Shown one piece after another: positions 36,101 through 49,119 of a stretch of 64,000 nt of DNA. How positions within the stretch are numbered: the first letter of the stretch is position 1; every line of letters starts with the position of its first letter. The notes below the pieces were generated by a model. That model was not told the origin of the DNA. It saw nothing but the letters and a program-made list of their open reading frames with translations, and did no database searches. The translations under genes were made by a program, and so were the position numbers. This stretch comes from Apteryx mantelli (Eukaryota; Chordata; Aves; Apterygiformes; Apterygidae): the NCBI RefSeq assembly GCF_036417845.1, contig NC_089981.1, forward strand, positions 28,324,553 to 28,388,552, read 5' to 3'.

Positions 36101-39100
36101 CAGAACAAAATCCCATGTAGATACACAGCCCAGCTGCACTGGCAAATTCACTACCTATCCATGCAACATGCATTGGGCAGCCCCTTTCTCCCTGCAAGCT
36201 GACTCCCGGCTTGCTCCCGCTCCCGCCGGCTGGCCGGAGAGGCAGCTGGGGGCAGCGCTGGCTTCCCTAACACCAGGGGACTGCGCTGAAAAAAGGTGAC
36301 ATTGAAAGTGTACAGGTCTCCACCCCAAAATGGTCTGGCCCTCACGCAGGACCCGCTTGCAAATCACAGCTGCTAGCAGACATCTCTCCTGTCCCTTCTC
36401 CAAAGTTACTGCCCCCCTTCGAGGGGTACCGCACGTCAGCACAGCAAGAACACCCAGCTTTGCTGCAGTTCTGTCATTTTCCGCAAAACAAGGCTTACAT
36501 TTTCAGAGTACCTAAGTCACAGCAAACTGTGAGCCCAATATATCAGGCAGGGAAACTGGGAGGTTAATCCTAGATTTGCTCTGCGACCAACACTGCTACA
36601 AGCACAAGTATAAAATATCCATTATTCATTAGCATCACAGTTGTGTGGAGCTCAGTCTAGATTAAACAAAATAAAGGGGCCCCAGACAGCACCATTTGCA
36701 TTGTTAAGCAGGCGCTTTTCTTCAGCCTTCAAACAGGAGACTTTTCTAAATGGAAATGATGGGGAAATTGGGACAGATGTTCACTTAACTATTTAAACAG
36801 CTAGCTTAAGGAACATGAAAAATGTATTTGGCATCGCATTCACCTGTCCCCTTTCAGGGGTTTGGGGGTAAAACAATTGTTAAACAGCTTTGAATGTTTG
36901 CATAAGATCTGAAGCTTATGTTTGGTCCAGCTGAAATCATGTTGCCTTCTAATGTCTATACAAACGTGGCTTCCAGCTAGTCAGCACGCTAATCTTTTTC
37001 TCTTCTATCAACTTTCAGTCCTCCATCCCCTCCCTTTCCCAACAGATGAACATTTCACACTTATTCTAGCACTTCCTAATTTTAATCTGCTTTACAGGGA
37101 GTGATTTAGAGACCTGTATATTCACCATGGTTCTAAAAATACACTGCAACTTGTAGCTCAGTGAACACAGACCCCCCCCCCTTTTTTTTTTCCAATCTGC
37201 TGGAAGAAAAGCAAAATGAACAAGATTTTTGCCTTTTTGTTTTGTTTTTTAAAAATTGCCACCTCTGATACTTACTTACCCAGAGGCTACATGAGCTGAA
37301 AATTTCTGAGGTGGGAAGCTTAACATTTTTGGAGGAGGGAGAGAAGACAAGAAGCAGGAAGAAAATCTTCTACCAAAACCCCCATCTGTGGTTAAATTTA
37401 AAACAACCCCACACGAACGAACTGATCTGCATTCTGTCCCCTAGACACCTTCATAACAGATGCGATACTCTCTCACAAATTCACACAAACAAAGTTTAAG
37501 CGCATTAGAGAAATCTATCAGAAGATGCTCAGCATCTACTTACCAACTTGGTGCTATTGGCACAAAAGAAGGTCGAAATATAGAAAGGTTTCAGTTTGGA
37601 GTTGTTTTGCTTCTTCTATAAAAACATTTTTTTCCATCTCCCTTTTGAAGTTAAAAGGCAACAATTTTTAAGTACAGATTTCTTCTCTCTTATGTAACAG
37701 GAAGACCTAGCCAGCTTGTAAATAAGCACAGACTATGCAGATTTAAAATTTAACACAATTAAACTTTTACCCTGTGGTAGTAATTATGTTTAATGGCTCT
37801 TAGCCTGAACTTAACCGTGTCTATTGTGGTCAGCCAGTCTAAAAGCAGCAGTTTGTCCAAGGACAATTTTCTGTAGTTTACAGGCACACTAAAAACCCAG
37901 CTATGCTCTAGTCTGATTGGCCATTGATGTCACTGTGTATAGTAAAAATTAAAGCTAATTGGCATACGGGAGCAGCAGTGAATACAAATGAATTGATGGG
38001 AAAAGAGGGGAGTGCTCTTGGAAGTAGCATGCAACTGTCAGAGGATGCTTTCTGTGTAGAGTCTTGTCGGGACTGAAGAGCAATCTTCCGTACAATTATC
38101 CAGAACTCACCCATTCCACAGTCAGTTCCTGAAGTTAACTCAACGTTTAGTAAAACCATCATCACCCTACAGCTTTTGGGGGAGAAGAGAATGGCCAACG
38201 GTCCTTACTGTAGGGAAAACGCAAAGAAACTTCGCATAAAAGGTTTAGAGCACCTCTAAAGATTTTTCCTTCCCAGACCATAAATGCAGGTTGGCGATAC
38301 TGAGGAGCTGGTTACCTATTTCTGTCATCACTAAAAACAACAATCTGTTTTATTCCCTGCCTACAAGGAAAGAGTACCTGTTTCCCATCTTCTCTCTAGG
38401 CCAGGGTCCGGCTAGCTAATAGCTTGCAAGAGGGAAGGAGTCTTCCCTCCACATAAAAAAGTGAAAATTTTGGAGCTGTTGACTTCACAAAAGGAGATAA
38501 AAAAGAGGAACCAGGACAAGCACATATAAATAATGAATGGTACAGAATGGATAGGTTGGGAGTTTCAATCTTTTTTTATTTTTTTAAACACAACGTAAGC
38601 ACTAGGCATAAGTTCAAAATTAAACAGCTGAGTTGAAACTGATAATTCCCCCCCAAAATAGGCCTTGTCAACACTGAAAGGTAAGAATTAAGAGTTGAAA
38701 GAAGATTAAACACTTACCTAAAGATAAGCATCTACATTTGTAGATATCTTGTATACTTAAATATTTGTCTATATATTTGTATACCCAGATTATCTGGCTA
38801 CACAGGTTTTCAAAGAGCTACTGAACCCCCTGCTCATATCCTCTCCAACTAGAATGTGAACCTGGTTTTCCCATACACTTTCCTTCTGTTTCTGCTGTTG
38901 TTTATTTCCTAGATTCATCAAGACCTACTCTAGATCAAGACTTGTTTTACACACCTGAATTTATTGCTATAAAAGATTTTCCCCCTACCATTTGAAACAA
39001 CTAGCCTTCTAGTGAGGCAGACTCTTACAGCTCACAATCAGTATTTTTCCCAAAACCATGCATCCAAGGATATTAGAATAAGAAATATACTGACATGTAA

Positions 39101-42100
39101 GTCTGATTTGACAAAAGCACTGAATATGCCAATAACTGCATGAAAAGTCTGAACATCAGTTAAAGAGATAAAAAGTGTAAACTCAAAAGCAACTTGAGGC
39201 TCAAGATTCCCAATTTCCCTGTAATCAGCCTTTGTGTAATATTCAAAGAAATCATTTGTTTCTCCTTGCTACCGTGAAAAGTAGTATAGAAATCAGATAA
39301 AAATATTGCATTAGCCACAGGCATTTTGGCATGGTAAATATATTAGTTGGTGCACCCTTCTTTCCGGGATAATATTGTCAGTGATGCAGTGGAAAGTCAT
39401 GTCAGTCGAAGGAAGGGAAATGCATTTTGATACTAATGAAGTTGGTCAAGTTGTCCTTTCATGATGCCTTCAAGTTCAGTTCAGAAGAATTTACATCTTG
39501 CATGCCAAAGGGGTTGTCATTCATGGGTAGCTAAACAGGAGGAGCTGAACCAGTGTAGTATAAAAAGCCCTCCGGTTGGGTGACCACACTAGCTCACAGA
39601 TTACTGGGCATAAACTTCAAGGTTGCTCAAGGATGTCTGTCTTCAGCTGGAGAACTCACTTGAATGTTCACTTATTCTGTCTTCTTTGGTCTCTCCCTCT
39701 GTATTTTTGGGATACTTACAGCTGGTGCTAGGACTCTGATACAAGGTAGAAGTCGTCCTTGTCTTCTTCCCCTGCCACAGCCTTCCTATGGCAAAACTGA
39801 TGCCGCTGACATTAAAACCCATCTTGGCTGTCTCAGCCACTGCGGAACACACACGGAGCAATGTTCTCTTAGGGGAGTTTAAAAACAGCTGTCAGAAAAC
39901 TGCCAGTTTGAAAGTGCTAGAGGCATGTTAGTACATCAAAGCCCAGAAGAATTACTCCCAACAAGCTTTCTTCTTCATCGGGAGGTTATGGAGGAAAAGA
40001 AAAAGAAAAAAAGAAAAAAGCCAATGAACAAACTAAGCATGGCTTGTTTATCCTGGAAAGCTTGGGCTGTGGGAAACTCCTGGACCAGCTACTACAGAGA
40101 AAAAGATCTGTGCTTTAACAGCACAAAGCACAACAGTGCTGCCAAGACACAACGTATTTTGAGCCTAATTAATCCTCCTTAATCTGTATAGATACCAAGT
40201 GTAGAAGCAGGAGTATCCTATGTAGCATGTAAGATTCTCTGTTGCGATGAAAGTCAATTCAGGAACATTTTTAGGCTCTGAGCAGATACCATTTGTTCAG
40301 CCAGACTGCATTTACACCTCTTCTCCTCACAAGGAAAGAGCACTTCTGGACATAAACACACTGAATGTGTCCCTTGAAAAGCAGATCACCACCTAACACT
40401 GCACACTGTTGGCGCACGTACGCGCACTATGTTCTTATTGCAAAAAAACAAAAAAAATGCTCTTCCCTGCTTCAAATGTGTTTCAGCATCTGCAGTCTGA
40501 AGCTACATTCAGGAGCATTATTGATGTTTCTGATAGTTTAGCTTAAATTTTGCTAGTTTTGGTATCTGCTCTTCGATTTCTGAAGACTTGTGCTTAAATG
40601 CACAAGTCAGTTTGACTGTTTGGTTTAGTGCCTTCATTACTGACATGCAGAAGCCCACTAAAAGCAAGGTATTTGCCTGCATTCTTCTGCATCAGAGAGA
40701 AAATCCTTCCACGCCTTGGTACAATCACTTTTTATATTCCATAACAATAATAAATGCTGCACATTTGCTGGATACAGGACGCTTCATCTAAAGGGATCCC
40801 AAAGCAATTCACTAACAACTAGTTTCACTAACTGAAACTGCTAGTGACACTCGGAGCAGAACAAAAACCAATATCCCAAAACTGGAAACCATAGTAATTG
40901 TGACTTGACTTATTTGGATGAGGAACTGCCCACCGCAGAGTTCAGTAAGGATGGAGTCAAAGCTTCCACGATACAAGGAGCGCTCTGGGGGCGTCAGCGC
41001 CGGGGGCTCGGACAGGCATACAGGGTTGCAGAGTTCTTGCCCGTCAGTCGAAGGCACCGACTTCATGCTCAGGTTGCAGTACTGATCAAAAATATGTGGA
41101 AATTTAGTGAAATGAATTTCTATCAAGTCCACTGAGAACAATATCAGGCCTTTCCAGAAAGTCTTTCGCTCCTACTGATTTGCCATAACTTTTTCAGGCA
41201 GGTTTTGAGGTTTCTTTGGAGTCTAATTAAGGTCCCAATCATTTTAAGTATCAAAAAAAAAAAAAAACCCTCACAAGCTCTAGCAGCACACCGTATATGC
41301 AGAAGTGACAGTTCTGTTCCTGTCAAAGTGAGTCTGACTTGCCTTTGCTTGCGTGAGGGTACAACGCCACCAGAACTGGAATAAAAAGGAAAAAATTCTT
41401 CATTGTTCTTCATCAGCACATCACCCTGAAATTCAAGTTGTCGGTTCCTCCTGGGAAACCCTGATACAACACCCAAACCATCACAGCGAGCTAGGTGAAT
41501 GTTTAATTACGGCTCAGAACGACCACGTAATTGCTGTTTGTAGGGTCTGAAGAATTTTCAGAGCAGCATCCTGAGGTCCTCTATCCCAGAAGCACTTTCT
41601 TCAGTAGCATTTGCTTATCAAAAATAATTAGAGGTAGAAATGCTGGAGCTCTGATTGTGAAACAAATGGTAAATCTATTTGCTCAGACAAAATGTATCAA
41701 AAGATACATCTAGACACAGCTGGAGACTGAGGTGATACCACAAGGATAACAACTCAAGATCCAATTTCATCTTTCATGATTAAAAAATGAGCAAGAAAGT
41801 GTTTTATGAAATGTGAAGGTTAACAAATGTTCCTTCACAAGCAATGACGACAGTTTATCTTTTGAAACAAATGATTTGGCTATGGTCTGCTAGCAGATCC
41901 TGAAATACACTTGAAAAATTTCTTCCAAAAGCCCAGTGAGGACGAGCACGCGCAGCAGAGAGCCCAGCGCTGCATCCGACACCACGGCCTGCTTGGCAGC
42001 AGCGTGGCCGGAGGCGGCCGTGCTCCAGCAGCACTGCGCTGCCCCACGCAGCTGCCCAAGCTAAGCCTCGTCCCGGGCCCCACGCCGGCTGCAGCTGCCC

Positions 42101-45100
42101 AGCTAACGCAGGGCTCTTCTTCGCCGGCAACCACGGCGCAGGGGCTCTGCTCCTGAGGACGCTGCCCAGCAAAGGCCACGCCTGAGCAACCGCCCCAGCC
42201 AAATTTCTGGGCTGCCCACAACCTTCCAGGCATCCTTTCTGGCACCATATTAGCGCAATACTTGACACTGGTCTTATTCAAAGACATGTATAGAAAGTGG
42301 TCAGCAATTAATTCCTTTCACTGTCCTCCAAATAAAGTACTCGCTTTTTGGTGTGAGGGCAGTGCAAAGTATGAAAGCTTATTTATGGGACTGAATTCTG
42401 CTGAAATTTGGCAAGTAGAACAAGTATCATGGGTTTGTTTAGCCAGGGGAAAAAAAACCCATGGATATAGGCTCTAAAATTATTAAAGAGAAGGAATTAA
42501 ACATGATGGGAATGGATGATTGTCCAAGAAGAAAAACACGAAATACCAGGAGTGAACTGACAACAGAGAAGATGGCGACAGCAACTTTAGTTCCTTCTGT
42601 TCACAAAACTAACAACTAAAATCAAGAGAGAAGGAAATATTCTGTGTAGAAGGCAATAGAAGATGTTTTAAGGTAAAAAAAAAATTGCTTGATAGTTTCA
42701 TAAAATAATGGACTCCATAGCACCTTATCAATTCCTATTCTATGACGCTAAAAGAGTTACCTAGCAGCAAGAAAACAGAATGCAAGAGTGTAGCAGAACC
42801 CCCCAAAAAGCATATAAACATAAATTTATTTATTAGCAAGAACGCAAAACATCCCAGCTATGAATCTGGCTAAACAGCTGAAGTCTCTTAACAACTGTGT
42901 TACAAAATTAGTGTTACTGCTTCCTGCCCCATTCTTAGTTGCATTCTCTGGGATACAATGATTATGTTGCACTTTCCAGCAAAAACAGATATGATATATT
43001 TCCAGTGGTCTAAGCAGCTATAACAGACTAAATTAAGAAAAGGGGAAAATATTTAAAGTAGGAAGTACTAAAAAACCCCCACAGAAATTAGCTAGCAACA
43101 TAATGAATCTATCCACAGCCATCGTCTGAGGTGGTTAAGACTCACCAGAGACCTAGAGGAGATTCTGCAGCCAGTCAACGTGCTCAGCGCCTCTAGGGAT
43201 ACACACAGACTACTCCCATTTTTGCTCACAATATCTAAAATTTCTTTGGCACGGAGATTGTCTGACCCAGTGTTACGGGGCTACACAAGTCTCTGCCTCA
43301 CAGTTTGACAGTGCTGCACAAACACCAGCAGACTCCCCCCTTGGATAACCGGGGGTTATTCTAGCCTGACAAACGGAGGCAGAGGAGCTGGAAGAGCCCT
43401 TTCACGCACAGAAAAAGTTTGCTTCAGGGACCACACTTCACTCTTGCTACGACAGAAGCTGCATAGACACGGTAAAGCACCAGCCCCAGCTGCTGCCTTC
43501 CACGTGTCACACCACATCCTGCCCTCCCTTCTCAAAGGCTGGATCTGCACCTCCTGGCTGCCCCCCTACCTTAGCACAGCCTGCCTGTGTGCCCCAGCGA
43601 GACCAGCTCTCTAGTGCCCAATTAGAAGACCACAGATTAAGCTTTTCCACCTCAGAGCAGCGCTGTCGAGATAAACCAATGGAGGAATGAGATGCTCCAC
43701 AACTACGGTGATAAGCAGGTTCTTGTAAGCGTAACAGCATTGCCACGCTCTCCTTTGGCTAGTCTAAGGCGCCTGATTCAATGCTGTACATTAGTTTTGT
43801 TACGAAACTAGAACAAACCAAAATGAACACAGTGCTCATTAAATGGAGGAAATACTAGGTAGCTCATAGGTCTCAAAAAGCAAACATAAATGGGAATCAC
43901 TGCCCAGCAGATATATTTCTAGTGGGGTTCTGCAACACTGAATATCTTTCTTTCAGGTCAGATTAAAAAAAAGCACTGTTTATCAAGTGCACGAATGACA
44001 AAGTCTGGAAAAGTGATAAACAATGAAGAGGAGGATGACTGATGGGGAGAGCTTGATCACTTGGCAAGCTGGGTGTAAACAAGCAATGTGTTTTAATACA
44101 ACCAAGTGTAAAGAAACACTCTCGAAACTAATGTGGCGTATAGCTTCCGGAAGGAAGACTAATCCTGGAAGAAGCTCTCCTGAAAGGTACTGGGGTTCCT
44201 TGTGATTAGCAGCTAATAAATCCCCATTGTGGTACTATGTTAAAAAGAATTAATGTGATCCTTGAACAAGTTGAACAATGCTTCAGAACAGTTATATTCT
44301 TCATTGCTAAGTCAGAATTATGCCCGCAATACAGGAAGAGTACAGCTGAACTGAAGGAGGGTCAGTGAAGGACCAAAACGACAGCTGGGGGTCAGAAATC
44401 TGTGTGTTACGGAGCCTTCCGGAGCTCAGCTTCTCCAGCTAGCACAGAGAGGGTCAAGGATACCTCCAGAGCAAGTGACTCATGGTACTAGTAAATACTC
44501 AGACTTAAAATAAGGTACAAAACGTATTTCATAATAGCAAAGATAGTTAATTCTTTCCTCATCACATCCTCTCCACCTTTCCAATGGCTGCTTACCCTGT
44601 CTTTCCCTCTTCGGACATGTTCTACCCTTACTTTGGCCTCTCCACACCTACAATTTGGGGACACACCCCACCTCCCCTGGGTAGGCCTGTGACTGCTGCC
44701 TGCATGGTGGAATCTGAGCCGAGGCATTTCACGTGTGCCCTGGTGAGCTTCAGCTCAACCAGGAGCAACCCCCCGGAGGAGGCGGCTCTGGTATGCTGAC
44801 TGCCGAAAGGCAAGGGGGCAGTTCCAATAAAGCAGCTAACAGACTTATTTCTTCTTATTGGCTCAAGGCTCATTCTCTCATTTTCTGAGGGAGAAACTTG
44901 TCGAGGTTTTACTAAGAAAAAACTTATGACTTTTCAGAAATATGTTTTATACTGAAACATATGAAGCATCTGAGTGTCGACACTAACATAGATGGCTTTT
45001 TAATACCACAAGATTAGCTGGCTTTACACCTCCCTATCTTAAAACAGTGTATTGTTTTTGTTTTGCTTCAGATGTGTTTGCTGGTTGAGGCTGAATAGGA

Positions 45101-46094
45101 AATGCTATCAGCGCTTTATGGAAAAAAAGAAAACACACATTAGCTGGAGAACAAGTACATTCTTCCAAAGGAAAAATGAAAGAAAACTGTGCGAGTGTTT
45201 TGCAGTGTAACCCTCATAAGAATGTCTGTATTAGGGCTGCTGCTTATTACAATTTATTTGTGCTTATCTAGGATACTCTTATACAAATCCCCCACATACA
45301 TCAGCCAAAAAATCCCATGTGTTGCTATTTATTACAGACACACTGACAGGATAGTTTTAACTCAGAGTTGTTTATGGGCTCTGTAGACTTCCTCATGAGG
45401 AAAAACAAAACTGAAGTTAATCTGTAATTTTGGACTGTTTTGCTCTGTTTACTTACACTCTGAAACTTACTGAATGCAAGTGTTGGAAGTCTGTCTAAAA
45501 GCTATCATTGAAAGAGAAAAGGAAAAGGTAAAGTCATTGTGCAAGAGCATAACATTACAGATATGCAAGAACAGTTCATAATCTTGTCCTAATTTTTCTC
45601 AGTAAACACTTTTTGCTTTTATTTCATAACAATAAAAAGTTAAGCCATGCTCTTCTCCTCCTATCTTGACCTAAAAATAGCATGCCACTTCACTGACTAC
45701 AAAATACCTTAACTGCAAACAAAAAGCCACACTTAGAAAGAGGAAGAAACTCCAGCTACTTTTAGGCAAGGGTAACCAGGCACAACTACATGTTTTTATA
45801 GTAGAAGTTTAGAAAGATAAATAGCTGGCAGCAAACTGAGAGGCTTATAGCAAGAGCCTGCACTACGTTCCTCTGTTTACCTCAGGTAATCTCTGCGGCA
45901 AAGAATGAGATTTGCTTTTGTGTAAAGAGTTGATCCAACCTCTCCAAGACGACAGTCACAGCAGGCACACTTTAGACAGTCTTCATGCCAATACTTATCG
46001 AGTGCCTTCAGAAGGTACCGGTCCTTGATCTTCCGGTTGCAGCCAGCACAGCCCTTCTGTTTCCCTTTGGGTTGTACAGATAACATCGGCACAC
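30087..46094 (-). CDS. LMO1: LMO1 (rhombotin-1), LIM-only adaptor, partial gene: exons 2-4
   Basis: The coding sequence joins 46094-45881, 34575-34450 and 30192-30087 on the minus strand. The three pieces join in phase (AG|G for Arg, CG|A for Arg) and give 147 residues ending in a TAG stop; with the nine residues expected from exon 1 this equals the 156 of mammalian LMO1. The protein is two tandem LIM zinc-binding domains and almost nothing else. LMO proteins do not bind DNA; they are nuclear bridges linking LDB1 to bHLH and GATA factors, and LMO1 acts in neural development and is a known oncogene in T-ALL and neuroblastoma (established knowledge). Paralogue choice: the N-terminal [14 protein letters not shown] and the C-terminal [12 protein letters not shown] fit LMO1, whereas LMO3 ends in a different tail. 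Exon 1 is not found in the window. No frameshift or lost zinc ligand is seen. Confidence 0.97.
31090..31285. promoter_or_regulatory. CpG-rich patch in LMO1 intron 3
   Basis: About 190 bases with elevated GC and CpG. One 64-codon frame without a known domain crosses it. Small size leaves its role open. Confidence 0.35.
32720..33060. promoter_or_regulatory. CpG-rich patch in LMO1 intron 3
   Basis: CpG-enriched block whose opposing open frames (114 codons plus strand, 95 and 89 codons minus strand) overlap and match no family. At its upper edge an AT-rich non-coding block begins. It could be a CpG-rich enhancer or an internal promoter. Confidence 0.4.
33058..33180. promoter_or_regulatory. Candidate enhancer-like block in intron 3
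   Basis: Contains GCTTGATTTATGG, GCCAATATTAATAGG and TTCAATAACGTGACTTCAAG. It is repeat-free and abuts the CpG patch, as do several other blocks in the window. Weak evidence; conservation not tested. Confidence 0.3.
34450..34575 (-). CDS. LMO1: LMO1 exon 3: first zinc finger of LIM2
   Basis: This 126-base exon starts with the last base of a split Arg codon, reads [18 protein letters not shown] and continues to CQLCNQ, with two bases of the next Arg codon at its end. It supplies the first zinc-binding module of LIM2: C-X2-C in CAAC, then His in VYHLDC, then CFAC and CQLC. The acceptor reads TTCTTTGGCAG with a possible branch point TTCTAAT about 20 bases further up; the donor is CG|GTGAGG. The exon is too short to stand out by length, so the call rests on the protein match and splice phase. 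LFGTTG also fits LMO1, while LMO3 carries a Val in this stretch. Confidence 0.96.
34590..34862. promoter_or_regulatory. Candidate conserved element next to exon 3
   Basis: Immediately upstream of the exon 3 acceptor (intron 2), three TAATT-type homeodomain cores cluster within 40 bases: TTTTAATTAAATGG, ACTAATTAAG and GTAATTAGC (34606-34645). Further on are AATTTGCTGTCTAATGG and AAGCATTAAACAC. No simple repeats, no coding potential. The nearness to an exon suggests either an enhancer or splice-linked constraint. Confidence 0.45.
34870..35425. promoter_or_regulatory. CpG-rich patches in LMO1 intron 2 (34870-35020, 35140-35420)
   Basis: Two GC-rich lobes separated by about 120 AT-rich bases. 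Frames on both strands up to 143 codons overlap with no domain. Together with the adjacent AT-rich element this repeats the paired pattern seen in the 3' flank. Confidence 0.4.
36590..36935. promoter_or_regulatory. Candidate conserved enhancer-like block in intron 2
   Basis: Repeat-free non-coding block with TATCCATTATTCATTAGCATC, CCATTTGCATTGTTAAGC (inverted octamer-like ATTTGCAT, near 36693-36700), AAACAATTGTTAAAC (SOX pair, near 36873-36887) and TTTGCATAAG. Motif types match those of the 3' flank blocks. Conservation untested. Confidence 0.4.
39559..39567 (+). promoter_or_regulatory. TATA-box-like motif in intron 2
   Basis: TATAAAAAG followed by a CG-containing stretch and, about 30 bases on, a TCACA initiator-like step. 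No CpG island or open frame supports a promoter, so this is a weak call, listed because the match to the TATA consensus is good. Confidence 0.15.
41930..42205. promoter_or_regulatory. CpG-rich patch in LMO1 intron 2
   Basis: GC-rich block of about 270 bases. Two minus-strand frames (137 and 135 codons, in different phases) and one plus-strand frame overlap here; none has a domain. Isolated from the other CpG patches. Confidence 0.4.
45881..46094 (-). CDS. LMO1: LMO1 exon 2: N-terminal linker and whole LIM1 domain
   Basis: This 214-base exon encodes [14 protein letters not shown] followed by the complete first LIM domain. LIM1 starts CAGC, then 17 residues to His in YWHEDC, then the C-X2-C-X2-C series in CLKCACC, and ends at CRRDY. 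The acceptor is TGCTTGTGTTGTAG just upstream, at 46108-46095, and the donor is GTAAAC immediately after 45881. The first two bases complete a split Gly codon, which fits an exon 1 ending in phase 1 after Met-Met-Val-Leu-Asp-Lys-Glu-Asp, as in other vertebrates. The reading frame is open at its 5' end up to a GTG at 46092, but that GTG is the Val codon, not a start. An internal Met at 46086 could start a shorter form, but this is not required. Confidence 0.97.
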
Positions 46095-49000
46095 CTACAA
46101 CACAAGCAAACCATTGAATTTAGAAGATATTCAAACAGTTTAAATAGGTTTCCTGCATTTCTGGGTAGCATTCAGTGATCTGCAAGCAAATGCTACTGCT
46201 GGTTTCATTACGAGAAGTTCACATTGCAAGAAGTTGCTGGTCAAAGGAACTTAAGTTTCATTTGCTGTCGCAGGGTAAGCATTCACTTGCAGGAATGGGA
46301 CATTCACTTCCTAGAGGTAGAGCTGATGCAAAACACCTGACTTTTTTTTTAATTAACATCCTGCAGCAGAATAAACTGCTTGCAATTTCAGCATTCGCCT
46401 TTTCCCTCATTAACAGTACCCTTGTGTTGTTCATTACCTGCTACAGGCAATTATGAAGCTCAGAAGGGCAACCACTGCATGTACTCCCCCCATTCAACTT
46501 AGCTGGATCACACTTGATGGGGACAAGAAGAGGAAGGTGCTAAAGATGAAGTATGCCACCTTTCTTCCTCCTTTGTAAGCAGCACTGATCACAGAGGCCT
46601 CAGTGAAAGCTAGAGAAGTCCCTGGGCTGCTCTAAATTAAATGCTATTCAAAAGCCCTCAAAGACTGCTGAAAATAACCCAGCCAGTGTGTCTCTACCAT
46701 TCGTGAAGCCATACTCCTTAAGAGCCAGCAAAGCTTTCTGCCTCCTCTTTGTACCACTGGAAAAGGTACTAAAAAGCTAGGACTTTTTCTCTCTCTGGAA
46801 ATCCCCGCAGGGACTGCAAAGCAAGCATGAACTAATGGGGTAAGAGGTGGTGGCAGGACATTTGAGTCACTAGGCTAGTGGGACACCTTGCTGTGGCTGC
46901 CTTCTTCACTTTGGCAGTCTTCACACCGCTGGCTCCAGCTTCTTCCTCTCTAAACAGCTGGTGCCTCCTGTGCCCAACTCAGGTTAGTGTGAAACCTGTC
47001 TCCCTTCTCAGTTTAAAAGGAAGGAAGGGAAAGATTTCAAGGATCCTGTGGATAAGGTGCAAAAATAAACAAGGATTGTATTGTGGGGGAGAAAGGGAGG
47101 AAGAGATGATGAAGGAAGAAATGAACTTGCTGAGAGGCCAAAATCCCATTTTCTCTGGAGCCTGTTTTTTGTTACCATTTTCACTGGTGCCAATCACTAA
47201 AAACGACAGCAATGGGCCTTTAATGAGCATGCAGTGGGCTTAACCAATGCAGAGAAGATGAGGGGGCACTTTGCCTACAGTAGCAGGTGTCACTGGATAT
47301 ATGCTCTTATACAAAGTTAAGCCACCATTTCTACAGCAAGCCAGATGTCCCAGAAAGTAGCAGCTTTATAATGGAATTATTAACAGCCCCTTAACCAGAG
47401 TGAACTAGTTAGTGCCACTGTAATAAGTGACATTTGCTACTTTCCTTAAAAGCAAGGGTGACCCAAGGGTGGCTAATGCTTAGCCCATGTAAAACCCACC
47501 ACTCTTACAGTAATAATTGCTTTGTCAGAGCTGCAAGCAGACGACAATAGCACTTAAGACACTTCTACACAAACAGTGAGGTATTGATCCATTTGTTATC
47601 AAAGTGGTCTCAGCAGCATGGAGACAGGTCAAGTAACATTCAAAAACTCTTAAGGCTTAAAGAGCCCTCCTGCTCTTTGCTGCGGTACACTCTAAATCCA
47701 CTTGCAAAGTCGATACTAGCAAACTTTTGACACCAGTGACAAATATGCAATAATTAAGTGAAAACTTAAATCTGTGCTCAACTGCCACATCCGCAGCCCA
47801 TAAAGCCACTCATTCTGGTTCTGCCAGAGTTCCTGAGCATCCAAGAAATTATGCACAGACGTCCACAGAAAAACAGCCACACATTTGGAAAGAGGAAAAG
47901 ACAGGGAAGTTTGAGAAGCATAATATACTGCAGATGCTCAAGGTCAGATTACAGAAGCCGTGCACTCCTTGTGAGAGTTTCTTACGAGAATGAGGAAAGT
48001 GGCCCAGTCGTTCTGGGTACACAGTACTTTTTACAAAGTACATTTTCAGAGCAAAGAGAAGCTTCATTTCATGAGTCTTTTTTTTTTTCCAAGTAACTTA
48101 AGATCTTCATGACATGTTCTCTCAAACTCTGCACCAGGAAATTAACATTTCATGGAAAGAGATTGCCATATTCTAAGACAGGGAACTGTGCATATATACA
48201 TTCGCACGTAAGGACAGTTTAACATTAGCAGCAGTGGTGAAAGAAAACAGTTTGCACCTAGGGAAACCAAGAACTCAGTGTGACAATTATTTTTTAATAC
48301 AGGAGCCCTAAACACCAGGGAGTCCAGCCCTCCCTTCTCCCCGAAAAAGGCTCCCTAAATACAAGCTATCTACCCTTAGAGGTAGTACAGGATTTGTTAT
48401 GAATTGTGTCATGGTGCAATTTTTTTTGCAATGTTCATTTTGCAAATTTGGCTAAGATTCACTGGTTAGTCATTAATATATTTAAATACGTCAATATTTA
48501 TATACTTAAAAAAATGGTCAAGCAATTATCTTTTGTCTGAAAAGTACTTCTCATCAGAAATTTATCACACAACGTTCACTTTTTCATTTTATCTTGACCA
48601 GTTTATTTTCTATAGAACTTGAATTCCCAATTCTTTTCCAGTTCTTTTCTAGCTTCTGATTCCCCACCTGTAAGTACACACAAAATCCTGAGGGTTTTAA
48701 GTGTCACTGACTCTCTACTGAAAAATACATACACAGAAGCACTGGGTACATCCGTGTCAGGATTAAACATATCAGCATAAGGTTTAAACACACCAAATGC
48801 TAAGTCAGTTTTCTTCTGCACAGTACTTCTCCCATTACTAACACAGGAACATTTCTATGCTGTTGAACCCTCCACTTTAGCAATTTACATGCTTTTTTTC
48901 CCCAGACAAAGTCAAAGTGGGACCACAAAGCAGATGATTGACCAGAAACTAAGTTAACATGATGATCTGGCATCTGGAGATGCTGCAAACTTCAAAACGC

Positions 49001-49119
49001 AGATTCCAGGCAAATGGAGCCCCTTAAACTCAGCAAGAAGCTGCTGTAAAGGTGAGGTCTGAGATCATCCGTGTGGTTAAGAAATACAAGATCTTCAGCC
49101 AGCTGTGACTTCCCAAGCA

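Larger units (their letters stand above)
34576..45880 (-). other. LMO1: LMO1 intron 2 (11.3 kb)
   Basis: This intron is bounded by GTAAAC at 45880 and the GGCAG acceptor next to 34575. Enhancer-like AT-rich blocks lie at 34.59-34.86 and 36.59-36.93 kb. CpG-dense patches lie at 34.87-35.42 and 41.93-42.20 kb. The remainder (37-41.9 and 42.3-45.8 kb) is ordinary AT-rich intron in which I see no gene, only short A/T runs and a TATA-like motif at 39559-39567. Confidence 0.9.

Noticed and set aside
46084-46092. Translation start at the GTG (46092) or ATG (46086) of exon 2
   Set aside because: The GTG is the LMO1 Val codon and is preceded by a good splice acceptor; the known start lies on an upstream exon. 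The ATG could serve a short isoform but nothing requires it.
45881-46094. LMO3 or LMO2 instead of LMO1
   Set aside because: The N-terminal stretch [14 protein letters not shown] and the C-terminal tail in exon 4 match LMO1 and not the paralogues.
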